From the NCBI GenBank assembly GCA_038529355.1, contig JBCBDU010000002.1:89543-153542 (forward strand): DNA of 64,000 bases. The letters are read 5' to 3'. The notes below the pieces were generated by a model that had not been told where the DNA came from, made no database searches, and was given only the letters and a program-made list of their open reading frames with translations. This document shows, one piece after another, positions 24,623 to 33,176 of this stretch. Positions within the stretch are counted from its first letter, which is position 1; every line of letters begins with the position of its first letter. Both the position numbers and the translations under genes were made by a program. The stretch comes from CALBPI01 sp038529355. GTDB lineage: Bacteria > Pseudomonadota > Gammaproteobacteria > Steroidobacterales > Woeseiaceae.

Positions 24623-27526
24623 TTACTGGAACCGGTAAATGGCCGTCAGCAGATAGTTGGAACCAAACGTCTGGAACCGTGTGATCTGGCGCGAATCGCC
24701 TGGATTTGTCAGTACAGTGTCCTCATCCGTCAGGTTTTGACCCTGCAATGCCAGGAACAAACCGTCGAGTTTGTCGAAACCGCCAAGCCCGAAGTCGTAG
24801 CTGATTTGGGCGTCAAGTAACTCTGCGCCCTGATCTTCGACCGGGACTAGCGCAAGACTCAGACCGCGGTCTTCCGTCTGGAACTTCGAGCGCTTCGTGC
24901 CCGACAGACGTGCAGCAAATCCACCGCGCTCATAAAACAGGGTCGCCTGGTAAATTTCGTCGGACAAGCCCGGCACTTCTGTTCCATCATCGAGCCCGCC
25001 GTCATTGAATGACGCAGAGCCTACGAAACCGAATCCGGTCAAAGACTCGTGCACGGCACCAAACGGAATCGTCGCCTGCAGCTCAAACCCGTCGACGTCA
25101 CCGGTCAGTCCATCTTCGCGGAATGTCACGATGCCCTCGAACAGCTGTGGCGTTACGATCGTGCCGCCATCATCCACCTGATGGTACCCGGGAATGAAGA
25201 ACTCGGTGAAGTCGGCAACTAACAAACCTTCACGATGCCAGTTAACCAGATCCTTGTAGAAGTAACCGATCGATACGAACCCGTCATCTGCAAAGTACCA
25301 CTCATAGCTCAAATCGAAGTTGTTCGACTCCAGCGGCTTGAGGGTCGGGTTACCTGCGCTGCCTTTCCACGCACTGTTGCCAACATCTTCAGTCTCGGCA
25401 ACATTGTTGACGTTGAACTGGAATGTCACCTGATTATTCGGCCGCAAATCATCAATGCGCGCGCGACTGATAGTGGTTGACGCCGCAAAACGTAGCAGCT
25501 GGTTCTCGGACAATTCGTAGTTCAAGCTCAGGCTTGGCAAAACATCGGTGTAGCTGTCTCCACCGCTCACTGGCGTCGCGGCAACAAACCCGTCAGGGCC
25601 GGTCTGTGTGCCGAATCCTGTCGCGCTTTGATCAGAGTCAACGAGCTGGACACCGAAGTTACCAAACAAGGCCCGATCAGCGATCTGCGTCTCGAACTCG
25701 AGCTTGCCGAACAAAGTCGTCACCTGCTCTTCAACGACGTAGGTGTCACCAAGTCTGCCAGTCTCGAGCTGTGCCGCATCTGTTGAGGTGTAGAAACCAT
25801 TGTTAAACATCGCTAGACCATCGTAGGCGGCAACACCGGGAATACCGACAAAGCCAAGATCCGCAGTGCCAACCCGGAACTGGTCAGGAATCGGGCCATC
25901 GCCAGGCCAGGACGGCGCTGTCAGGAACGCACCGCCGTTGATTTTGGTTTTTTCGCGATCTGAATAATTCAATCCAACCTGAACGCCGGTCAGGATACCG
26001 AAGTCCAGCGCGCGTTCCGCGTCCAGGCGCAAGGTCAGTAACTGCTCGTCAAAATCAGGCGAATTCACAAAACCATCCTGCGCCTGTGATGGCCCGATGC
26101 CCGGCGCAGCGGCACTTTCCTGCCATTGTGAAACCGGCTGCAACGCACCACCCCAGGATTGCGGCCCGGCGAGACGTACCGCATCGAAATCAGCCAGGTT
26201 CGTGGCCGCCGCTGTCGGGTGATCAAGATACATTGCACCACTACCCGTCATACGGAACGAGCGAATGGTTGGTCCGCCTTGCGTCGCGGTGCCGGCGCGA
26301 CCAAGACCAGAGTAGCTTTCGATGTTGATGATGCGCTTGCTGACGTCGCTGTAGGCACCATCGAATGTCAAACCCCAGTCTTCGGTCAGTGCGTATTCAA
26401 TATTGATGCCGGCGGTCGTCAACTCGCCTTCTTCGCTTTCAGCGTCGTTGCGAATGACGGACAGGAAGCCGCCGTCAATATTCGCAGCGGTGACCAAGCC
26501 ATCGGTCACTTCCGTCACGGTGTAGTCGCCAGTGCCCCATTCGGCCCCGCCTTCCTCGACACCGCGGAAGACTTTATCTTCACTGAAATCGATATATAAC
26601 GCATCGAGCGTCACACTCAAACGATCATTCGGCTCGAACTGCAACACACCAGTGATCGTATCGCGCTCGAGAACCGCCGAGCGGACGAACGAGTCATGAC
26701 CACCCAATACGACTTCGCTGCCATCCAACGTAATGCCCGGCGCCGTCGCGGCATTGTCGGGGTTGACACTGGCGTAGCCCCAACCGCGGAACTGTTGCTC
26801 TTGGCTCGGCGACTCGGTCGACGCGATCGCCAACGCAACACCGATTGTGTCGTCAGCAAACTTGTCCGAGAAGTTAAAGGCCAGACGATGACCGTTGTCA
26901 TCAAAGTCAGGGTTACCAGACTCCAGACTGTTCTGCTCGATGACACCATTGAAGGCCATCGTGGGATCCGCATCGAGCGGACGCGTCGTTCTCAGATCGA
27001 CGCCACCTGCAAGACCTTGGAACGGCAATGTCGCATCAGCCGCCTTGTAGATCACAATGCCGCTAACGATTTCCGAAGGATACAGATCGTATTCCACACC
27101 ACGGTTGTCGCCGATGCCTAGCAGCTCGCGACCGTTCAGTGTGGTGCCAACGTAGTCTTCCTTAAAGCCGCGCACCGAAATCCCGCTGGTGCGACCATTC
27201 ACTCGCGCACCGGCCAGGCCGGGGATACGCGCAATGGATTCAGCGATACTTGAATCGGGCAGCTTACCGATGTCCTCAGCCGACAACGCTTCGACGATCG
27301 TCGACGATTCGCGCTTGGTGCCGATGGCGTTTACGAGGCTCTGGCGGTATTGACCGTAGGTGACGATCTCTTCGATCACCTCGCCGGTGTCGTCCTGAGC
27401 CAGAGCGGTTACGGGTATCGCAGTCGCGCCTGCTAAAGCCGCCGCGACGGCGACAGCAACAGAGCTTCTTTGAAGTGTGGGTAGCGTGCGCGCAGCCGCT
27501 GCCCGATGACGGTACTTGGAAACCAT
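24623..27526 (-). CDS. TonB-dependent receptor for malto-oligosaccharides (MalA-like)
   Basis: About 967 residues from ATG 27526, chosen over the TTG at 27538 because GGGGGGAT lies just upstream as ribosome site. A long signal ends at VTALAQ. A TonB-box-like EEIVTYGQY follows, then the plug: ESIARIPGLAGARVNGRTSG, ISVRGFKEDYVGTTLNGREL, FQGLAGGVDLRTTRPL. The ~800-residue barrel ends in LLTAIYRFQ. This large size and motif set match the oligosaccharide TonB receptors (Caulobacter MalA type). It is embedded among GH13, GH97, MFS and LacI genes, which makes an alpha-glucan ligand very likely. Two operator-like palindromes lie 74-107 bases upstream. Confidence 0.9.
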   Translation of the reverse strand: MVSKYRHRAAAARTLPTLQRSSVAVAVAAALAGATAIPVTALAQDDTGEVIEEIVTYGQYRQSLVNAIGTKRESSTIVEALSAEDIGKLPDSSIAESIARIPGLAGARVNGRTSGISVRGFKEDYVGTTLNGRELLGIGDNRGVEYDLYPSEIVSGIVIYKAADATLPFQGLAGGVDLRTTRPLDADPTMAFNGVIEQNSLESGNPDFDDNGHRLAFNFSDKFADDTIGVALAIASTESPSQEQQFRGWGYASVNPDNAATAPGITLDGSEVVLGGHDSFVRSAVLERDTITGVLQFEPNDRLSVTLDALYIDFSEDKVFRGVEEGGAEWGTGDYTVTEVTDGLVTAANIDGGFLSVIRNDAESEEGELTTAGINIEYALTEDWGLTFDGAYSDVSKRIINIESYSGLGRAGTATQGGPTIRSFRMTGSGAMYLDHPTAAATNLADFDAVRLAGPQSWGGALQPVSQWQESAAAPGIGPSQAQDGFVNSPDFDEQLLTLRLDAERALDFGILTGVQVGLNYSDREKTKINGGAFLTAPSWPGDGPIPDQFRVGTADLGFVGIPGVAAYDGLAMFNNGFYTSTDAAQLETGRLGDTYVVEEQVTTLFGKLEFETQIADRALFGNFGVQLVDSDQSATGFGTQTGPDGFVAATPVSGGDSYTDVLPSLSLNYELSENQLLRFAASTTISRARIDDLRPNNQVTFQFNVNNVAETEDVGNSAWKGSAGNPTLKPLESNNFDLSYEWYFADDGFVSIGYFYKDLVNWHREGLLVADFTEFFIPGYHQVDDGGTIVTPQLFEGIVTFREDGLTGDVDGFELQATIPFGAVHESLTGFGFVGSASFNDGGLDDGTEVPGLSDEIYQATLFYERGGFAARLSGTKRSKFQTEDRGLSLALVPVEDQGAELLDAQISYDFGLGGFDKLDGLFLALQGQNLTDEDTVLTNPGDSRQITRFQTFGSNYLLTAIYRFQ

Positions 27527-27599
27527 TGATCCCCCCAAATGGTCTGTAGCGTGATTTACTGGTCTAGCTTAGATTTTCGCAACACGCACGACAATCGCC

Positions 27600-27613
27600 T
27601 GCAAACGTATTCA
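27600..27613. promoter_or_regulatory. Operator-like palindrome (TGCAAACGTATTCA) before the TonB receptor
   Basis: An imperfect 14-base palindrome centred on ACGT, 20 bases from a second, perfect copy. Its position upstream of the receptor gene and the LacI gene in the same locus suggest repressor binding. Confidence 0.65.
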
Positions 27614-27619
27614 TACCGC

Positions 27620-27633
27620 TGAATACGTATTCA
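27620..27633. promoter_or_regulatory. Operator-like perfect palindrome (TGAATACGTATTCA)
   Basis: A perfect 14-base palindrome. With its neighbour at 27600 it forms a pair two helical turns apart, between the TonB receptor and the end of the GH13 gene upstream. The same motif occurs twice before the GH97 and GH13 genes at 33083-33114. Confidence 0.7.
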
Positions 27634-27709
27634 TCACCAAGGCGTAACAGCAATGTCAAAGTGCGCCTGTGTTGTCGAAATGGTGTGCAGTTTTTCTTGA
27701 GCGCTGCAA

Positions 27710-29404
27710 TCAGCGTCGAGCGCGCGCGGCGGCATCGACACCATACTGCAAGCGATACAGCTGCCGCAGCAAAGCGGCATTGGTGTTGGCAGCATCGAGG
27801 GCCATCAGGCGCACCCCATGCGCCGGGACACGCAGCGATAACGCGTCTTGCGCCGTGCTGATCGATTGCTGATGCTCGCTCTGCGGGTCGCGCCACACGC
27901 CCTCGCTCAACATCCGTTGCGCGCGCAGCGTCACTGGCTCGTCGCCCTTATTCAGAGCAACCAGCACCGTTTGCTGCGTCTCAGCCGTCTCAAGCACCCG
28001 CAAGAACAGCGCGGTATCGCCGCCGATGTCCAAATTGACCTGTAATCCACGCTGCAATGCCGGCAACGACTGGCGCAGCTTCGCGATGCGCGTCAGGGGC
28101 GCGAATATCGGATGGGCGGGTGCTTCATCAATGCGCGCCTGCCCATAATAGTTGCGATTTCCGCCATGCTCACCGCGCCCGGCCATGAAAGCGGTTTCGG
28201 AGCCGTAGTAGATCACCGGAATACCGCGCGCCGTAAACAACCAGTTGTTCGCATCGATAAACCCGTCGGACGTTGCATCCATTCTGGGCATATCGTGGTT
28301 GTCGTAAAACGTCATTAACTCGTACGGATTTTCGTAGACACCATCTTCGAGGTGCAAGTAGTCAAGAAGGTCTGCGTAATCGCTGTCAGGGTCGCCAAAC
28401 ACAGCAGATATTCGCCTTTGGCCGGGGAAGTCGAGCACACTGATGCCGCCATTCGCCGGGAAGGTGTGTTGCGCGATATTGCGTGCCTCGTAATCAAAAG
28501 ACTCCGCGAACATGAAAAATCCAGGGTGCTGCTCGCGAATACGATCGCTGAACGCCTTCCAGAAACTGTGTGGCATATGGCGGATTGTGTCGATGCGAAA
28601 AGCACTGGCACCTTGTTCGATCCACTGAGAATAGGCGGCAACGAAATAGTCCAGCACGGCAGGATTGCTTTCATTGTTGTTCGACAACTCGGCCAGATCG
28701 GGCTCATTGTGAAAGAACGCATGCAATGGATTGTCGGCTTGCAGCTTCGTCGGATGCAGATTCTGGTGATCTGCCAGCAACGTGCCGTCAGCCGCGTAAA
28801 TCTCGCCAAACATCGATTGATCGGCCGGCATGCTGTAGGACGGTGAGCCATGGTTGCAGACAATATCCAGCACGGTCTTGAGACCGTGTTGTTCACGCAG
28901 CGCGGTGGTCAACTCGCGAAACGCCAGTCCGTCTGAGACCAGATGCTCATCAATGGCAAAAAAATTGACGCCCCAGTAGCCGTGGTAGCCAGTTTTGCCG
29001 TTATCAGCAAACACGCCTTCACCTAATCGCTGACCGCCGCTAAACGCCTCGTCTGGATTCTCGACGATCGGCGTCAACCAAACGGCACCAAAACCCATAT
29101 CGCGAATAAAGTGTGCGTTGTCCAGCAAGCCGCGGAAGTCGCCGCCCAGATATCCGATGTTGGCACTTTGGCCCTGCGCGTTCGTAATCTGGCGATCAAA
29201 CGTCTTCAAGCCTGTCGGCCCTTGATCCTCGTAGTTGTTGCTGGGGTCACCATCAACGAAACGATCAGTGACAACGAAGTACACTGCATCGCTCGCCTCC
29301 GGTAGCGATGTGCCTACAAACTGCGTCGCGCGAGGCACACTGCTGCAACCCGCCAGTGTTGCCGATGCGATAGCGGCGAGGGCGATCAGCGCGCGGCAGC
29401 TCAT
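27710..29404 (-). CDS. GH13 alpha-amylase-family lipoprotein (second)
   Basis: A 564-residue protein with lipoprotein signal MSCRALIALAAIASATLAGC (lipobox LAGC). GH13 features in order: YFVVTDRFVDGDPSNN (calcium-type N-terminal motif), IGYLGGDFRGLLD, LDIVCNHGSPSYSM (region I), ASAFRIDTIRHMP (region II nucleophile Asp), FMFAESFDYEA (acid/base Glu), TFYDNHDMPRM (region IV), and a C-terminal beta domain. The architecture resembles secreted amylases or cyclomaltodextrinase-like enzymes. Its start overlaps the MFS stop by four bases, so it is the last gene of a GH97-MFS-GH13 operon. It probably trims long alpha-glucans outside or in the periplasm. Confidence 0.9.
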   Translation of the reverse strand: MSCRALIALAAIASATLAGCSSVPRATQFVGTSLPEASDAVYFVVTDRFVDGDPSNNYEDQGPTGLKTFDRQITNAQGQSANIGYLGGDFRGLLDNAHFIRDMGFGAVWLTPIVENPDEAFSGGQRLGEGVFADNGKTGYHGYWGVNFFAIDEHLVSDGLAFRELTTALREQHGLKTVLDIVCNHGSPSYSMPADQSMFGEIYAADGTLLADHQNLHPTKLQADNPLHAFFHNEPDLAELSNNNESNPAVLDYFVAAYSQWIEQGASAFRIDTIRHMPHSFWKAFSDRIREQHPGFFMFAESFDYEARNIAQHTFPANGGISVLDFPGQRRISAVFGDPDSDYADLLDYLHLEDGVYENPYELMTFYDNHDMPRMDATSDGFIDANNWLFTARGIPVIYYGSETAFMAGRGEHGGNRNYYGQARIDEAPAHPIFAPLTRIAKLRQSLPALQRGLQVNLDIGGDTALFLRVLETAETQQTVLVALNKGDEPVTLRAQRMLSEGVWRDPQSEHQQSISTAQDALSLRVPAHGVRLMALDAANTNAALLRQLYRLQYGVDAAARARR

Positions 29405-30906
29405 GTTGCCGGCTCCGCCGCACGATCGACGAACAGAATAGCCACCGCTGCCACGAGCATCGAACCGCCGCCGACGACCATGCCGTAAATGCTCTGACCA
29501 TCAAACACATCGCGCAACACCAGTCCAAGCACCGCGGCTGCGACCAGCTGCGGGATAACGATGAAGAAGTTAAAGATGCCCATGTAAACCCCCATCTTGT
29601 TTGCTGGCAGGTTGTTGGACAACAGCACGTAAGGCAGCGAAAGGATCGACGCCCACGCCACGCCCACACCGATCATCGGCACCAACAACCATTGCGGATC
29701 GAGGATAAAATAGAACGCGATCAGGCTGAGACCGCCGAGTGCCAAATTGACCGAGTGGCACTTGCGACAGCCCAGAAACGCCGCAGTCGCCGGAATTACG
29801 ATAGCCGCCAGTGCCGCGAACCCGTTATAGGTAGCGAACAGCACGCCTGCCCAGTTCGCGCCTTCATTGAAGGCCGTCGACGTTACATCAACCGCACCGT
29901 AGTGGTAGCTGGTCACGGCTGCATTGCCGTAAATCCACATTGCGAACAGCGCAAACCAGGAAAAAAACTGCACGACAGCAAGCTGCAGCATGACTCGTGG
30001 CATACCGTGAAAATCGTGCAGAATTTCGTACAGTGCATTACCGGTCGAACGAACACGTTGCATCACATGCGCAATACACTGCAAGAGTCCAAACGCAAGC
30101 ATGGCTGCCGCCAGAATATACAACTGCTTGTCCAGGTCGCGCGCTACGATAAATGCCAGCAACCCGCCGCCCGCCAGCAGAAATACGATACCCAGTGGCA
30201 GGAATTTGACGGCGGACGGTGATGCGTCGGCGACCGATGTTTCACTGGGCGACTCTCTGGCGTCAAAGGCGGCCAGTTGTTCCGGGGGATATTCCTGCGT
30301 GCGCAGTACGGTCCACGCAACGGCGGCAAAAAACACCGCACCACCTGCATAGAAAGACCACTTGACCGAATCCGGAATGACCCCGGCTGGTGCGTCATTG
30401 CTGACACCAAACACATTGGTGAGCAACCACGGCAGCGCCGATGCGACCACCGCGCCAACACCGATAAAAAACGTCTGCATCGAGAAACCGGTTGCGCGTT
30501 GCTGCTTTGGCAACATGTCACCGACAAACGCCCGGAACGGTTCCATCGATACGTTGATGCTGGCATCCATCACCCACAACATGCCTGCGGCAATCCACAG
30601 CGTCGGTGAGTTCGGCATCACAATCAGCGCCAAAGACGCAAGAATTGCACCGACCAAAAAATACGGGCGACGGCGCCCCAGACGGTTCCAGGTACGGTCA
30701 CTGAAATACCCGACGATCGGCTGCACAATCAACCCGGTGACCGGCGCCGCGATCCACAGAATTGGCAGCTGATCCATGTCCGCGCCAAGCGTCTGGAAAA
30801 TACGACTGACGTTTGCGTTTTGCAGTGCGAAACCAAATTGAATGCCGAGAAACCCGAAACACATGTTCCAGATTTGCCAAAATGACAGAGGTGGTTTTCG
30901 CATCAT
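29401..30906 (-). CDS. MFS sugar transporter (maltose/oligosaccharide type)
   Basis: A 501-residue inner-membrane transporter with twelve hydrophobic segments. The N-terminus (WQIWNMCFGFLGIQFGFALQ, NANVSRIFQTLGAD) and the loop motif VGYFSDRTWNRLGRRRPYFL are diagnostic of the SLC45/GPH-like maltose and sucrose MFS group used by Caulobacter and Xanthomonads instead of an ABC maltose importer. Two ATGs stand side by side (30906 and 30903). The start overlaps the GH97 stop and the gene's end overlaps the GH13 start, both by four bases, so the operon is tightly coupled. It presumably imports maltose or short maltodextrin from the periplasm. Confidence 0.9.
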   Translation of the reverse strand: MMRKPPLSFWQIWNMCFGFLGIQFGFALQNANVSRIFQTLGADMDQLPILWIAAPVTGLIVQPIVGYFSDRTWNRLGRRRPYFLVGAILASLALIVMPNSPTLWIAAGMLWVMDASINVSMEPFRAFVGDMLPKQQRATGFSMQTFFIGVGAVVASALPWLLTNVFGVSNDAPAGVIPDSVKWSFYAGGAVFFAAVAWTVLRTQEYPPEQLAAFDARESPSETSVADASPSAVKFLPLGIVFLLAGGGLLAFIVARDLDKQLYILAAAMLAFGLLQCIAHVMQRVRSTGNALYEILHDFHGMPRVMLQLAVVQFFSWFALFAMWIYGNAAVTSYHYGAVDVTSTAFNEGANWAGVLFATYNGFAALAAIVIPATAAFLGCRKCHSVNLALGGLSLIAFYFILDPQWLLVPMIGVGVAWASILSLPYVLLSNNLPANKMGVYMGIFNFFIVIPQLVAAAVLGLVLRDVFDGQSIYGMVVGGGSMLVAAVAILFVDRAAEPAT

Positions 30907-32981
30907 TCCGGCGCATCCTCCGACAAACGTTTGAGTGAGATTGCAGCGCCACCACCGGCACCCAGCGCAAGCTCCAGCACATCCCCGGATGTTACTGTGC
31001 GCGCGTCGACGGCAAACGCGTAGGGATTGTCACGCCAGTGCGCATCATCGCCGTCGCGATAAATACGCGCCGCGTAGCGGGTATCGGGCTCAAGAAAATC
31101 GAGCGCAATCGTCACCTGTCGTGCTTCCTCGTTCGTCAATGTACCGACGTACCAGTCGTCACCGCCGCGTTGCTGGCGCGCCATGACAACGAACTCGCCA
31201 ACCTCACCATCCAGTGCAACACTGCGCTCCCAGTCAACCGGCACATCGCGGATAAAGGCAAATGCATCGGGGTACTTTGCGTAGTTCGGCAACAGATCAG
31301 CCGCCATTTGCACCGGACTGTAGATCACCACGTACAACGCCAGCTGTTTTGCCAGCGTCGTCGGTACGCGCTGATCAGCGTCCGCACCGCGAAACGTGAC
31401 GTCAAAGACACCGGGCGTGAAATCCATAGGACCGGCAAGGAGCCGCGTGAACGGCAGGATCGCCGTGTGCGCGGGACTGTTCGGAGGATTGCCCCACGCG
31501 TTGAACTCCTGACCGCGCGCACCTTCGCGTGACAACCAGTTCGGATATGTCCGGCGCAGACCCGTGTCCTTGATCGGCTCGTGGGTGTTAATGCTGATGC
31601 GGCGCTTGGCCGCCTCAACAACCGAGCGCAGATATTCATTGACCATAAATTGCCCGTCGTGCCATTCGTAGTGTGCAATACCATTCTCATCGACGCGTTT
31701 AATGTCACCGGCATCAGCGACATAGCCTGTTTTGACTTGCTCGACGCCGACCGATTGGTACAAATCAAACGCTGCAGACATTTGCCGGTTGTAATTCGTG
31801 ACGTTGCCCGAGGTTTCATGATGACCAATCAGATGTACGCCGCGCTTGCGCGCATACGCTGCGACGCGCTTCAAATCGAAATCATCGTAAGCACGAGTGA
31901 AATCGAACACATCGCCGTTATGAAACCAGTCACCATCCCAACCGACATTCCAGCCTTCAATCAGTACGCCCGAGAATCCATTGTCTGCCGCAAAATCGAT
32001 GTGCTCCAATGCCTCTTTGGTAGTCGCGCCGTGCTGTGCGCCACTTGCCCAGGTTCGCGTGCGCACGTGCATTGCCCACCAGATGCCGACGTATTTACCG
32101 GGATTCACCCAACTCACATCACCCAATACGTTGGGTTCGTTCAGATTCAGGATTAAGCGTGAATTGGCGAGCTCCGCCGCCGAGCGCGTTACCTGTACCG
32201 TCCGCCACGATGACTGGAACGGCGTGCGCGTCTTGACCCGTATGCCATCCGACCACGGTGTCAGATTGGTCTGCAACACCCGTGGTCTGCGCTGATCGAG
32301 AACGAACGCGGCATAGTCCACCAACGCTGCTTCGTGAATACTGATGTGTGTACCGCTGGCCAGACGCATCGTCAGCGGCGAGTGCGCCATTTCAATATCT
32401 TCAACCGCACCACTCTTATATAAGTATTCGTAGCGGTTAAAACGACGGCCTGGCGTCCACCACGCCGTGGTGCTCTCTGGCACGTGAAATTCGGTCAACT
32501 CATCAACGATATTGACGTCGGTCAAGCCGTTCTGGCGCGCCACCTCGTAGCGGAATCCGAAACCATCGTCGAATACGCGGATGCGCAGCACCAGCGAGTG
32601 CCGGGGCGGATCCGCTCGACGCACTGTGACCGCCAGTTCGTTGTAGCGCTCTTCGATCAGGCGCGCTTCGCCCCACGGTTGGGTCCAGCGCTGATCGACG
32701 CTGCGCCGCGTCGGTGACTCAATCACGACATCTTGATCGATCCCGTGGTGCTCGGCGAAACGCAGGCCCAGCAAGGACTCGTGCAGCACAGGCTCGCCAT
32801 GAAACGATGCAGTATAGATCGGGCGACCGAGCTCGTTGACCGACACTTTGACGCGCAAAGCGCCATCGGGGGATTCGACCGTCAGCGGCACATCCGCCAG
32901 CGCGGCATGAGACAAGGCTGCCGCAATGATCAACCCTGCGCACTGCAACGCGCGCACGCGCGAATGAAGCCATTCCCTCAT
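30903..32981 (-). CDS. GH97 alpha-glucosidase (SusB-like)
   Basis: A 692-residue enzyme with signal peptide (CAGLIIAAALSHAALA). The start is ATG 32981 behind GGGGGGCG; the open frame begins at 33002. GH97 hallmarks include the N-terminal beta-sandwich (SPDGALRVKVSVNELGRPIY), the barrel segment GVLIEGWNVGWDGDW, HETSGN, INTHEPIKDTGLRRTYPNWL then SREGARGQEFNAWG, and PMDFTPGVFD. The Glu of HEPIK and of GQEFN correspond to the base positions of inverting SusB-type enzymes. It hydrolyses terminal alpha-glucosidic bonds of malto-oligosaccharides in the periplasm. It is the first gene of the GH97-MFS-GH13 operon, with two operator-like sites upstream. Confidence 0.92.
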   Translation of the reverse strand: MREWLHSRVRALQCAGLIIAAALSHAALADVPLTVESPDGALRVKVSVNELGRPIYTASFHGEPVLHESLLGLRFAEHHGIDQDVVIESPTRRSVDQRWTQPWGEARLIEERYNELAVTVRRADPPRHSLVLRIRVFDDGFGFRYEVARQNGLTDVNIVDELTEFHVPESTTAWWTPGRRFNRYEYLYKSGAVEDIEMAHSPLTMRLASGTHISIHEAALVDYAAFVLDQRRPRVLQTNLTPWSDGIRVKTRTPFQSSWRTVQVTRSAAELANSRLILNLNEPNVLGDVSWVNPGKYVGIWWAMHVRTRTWASGAQHGATTKEALEHIDFAADNGFSGVLIEGWNVGWDGDWFHNGDVFDFTRAYDDFDLKRVAAYARKRGVHLIGHHETSGNVTNYNRQMSAAFDLYQSVGVEQVKTGYVADAGDIKRVDENGIAHYEWHDGQFMVNEYLRSVVEAAKRRISINTHEPIKDTGLRRTYPNWLSREGARGQEFNAWGNPPNSPAHTAILPFTRLLAGPMDFTPGVFDVTFRGADADQRVPTTLAKQLALYVVIYSPVQMAADLLPNYAKYPDAFAFIRDVPVDWERSVALDGEVGEFVVMARQQRGGDDWYVGTLTNEEARQVTIALDFLEPDTRYAARIYRDGDDAHWRDNPYAFAVDARTVTSGDVLELALGAGGGAAISLKRLSEDAPE

Positions 32982-33082
32982 GTTTCGCCCCCCGGAAAAC
33001 ATCGATGGCGCCGAATCAACGCCAGCTACTACTGTCGCCTGATTCTAGCAAGCCGCTGGCAGTGCGGTCTGCCGGTGCTGCA

Positions 33083-33096
33083 TGAATACGTATGCA
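33083..33096. promoter_or_regulatory. Operator-like palindrome (TGAATACGTATGCA), site 1
   Basis: It shares the ATACGTAT core with the sites before the TonB receptor. It lies in the 174-base divergent promoter region between the GH97 operon and the cytoplasmic GH13 gene, so one site pair may control both directions. Confidence 0.68.
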
Positions 33097-33100
33097 GCAA

Positions 33101-33114
33101 TGAATACGTATGCA
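33101..33114. promoter_or_regulatory. Operator-like palindrome (TGAATACGTATGCA), site 2
   Basis: Identical 14 bases to site 1 and 18 bases away, placing both on nearly the same face of the helix. This suits two LacI-type dimers or a tetramer. Confidence 0.68.
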
Positions 33115-33176
33115 AACGATTGAGACTGTTCGTGCGCCCCGTAAACTTTCACGGTGCATAGGGGGACAAGCATCTG

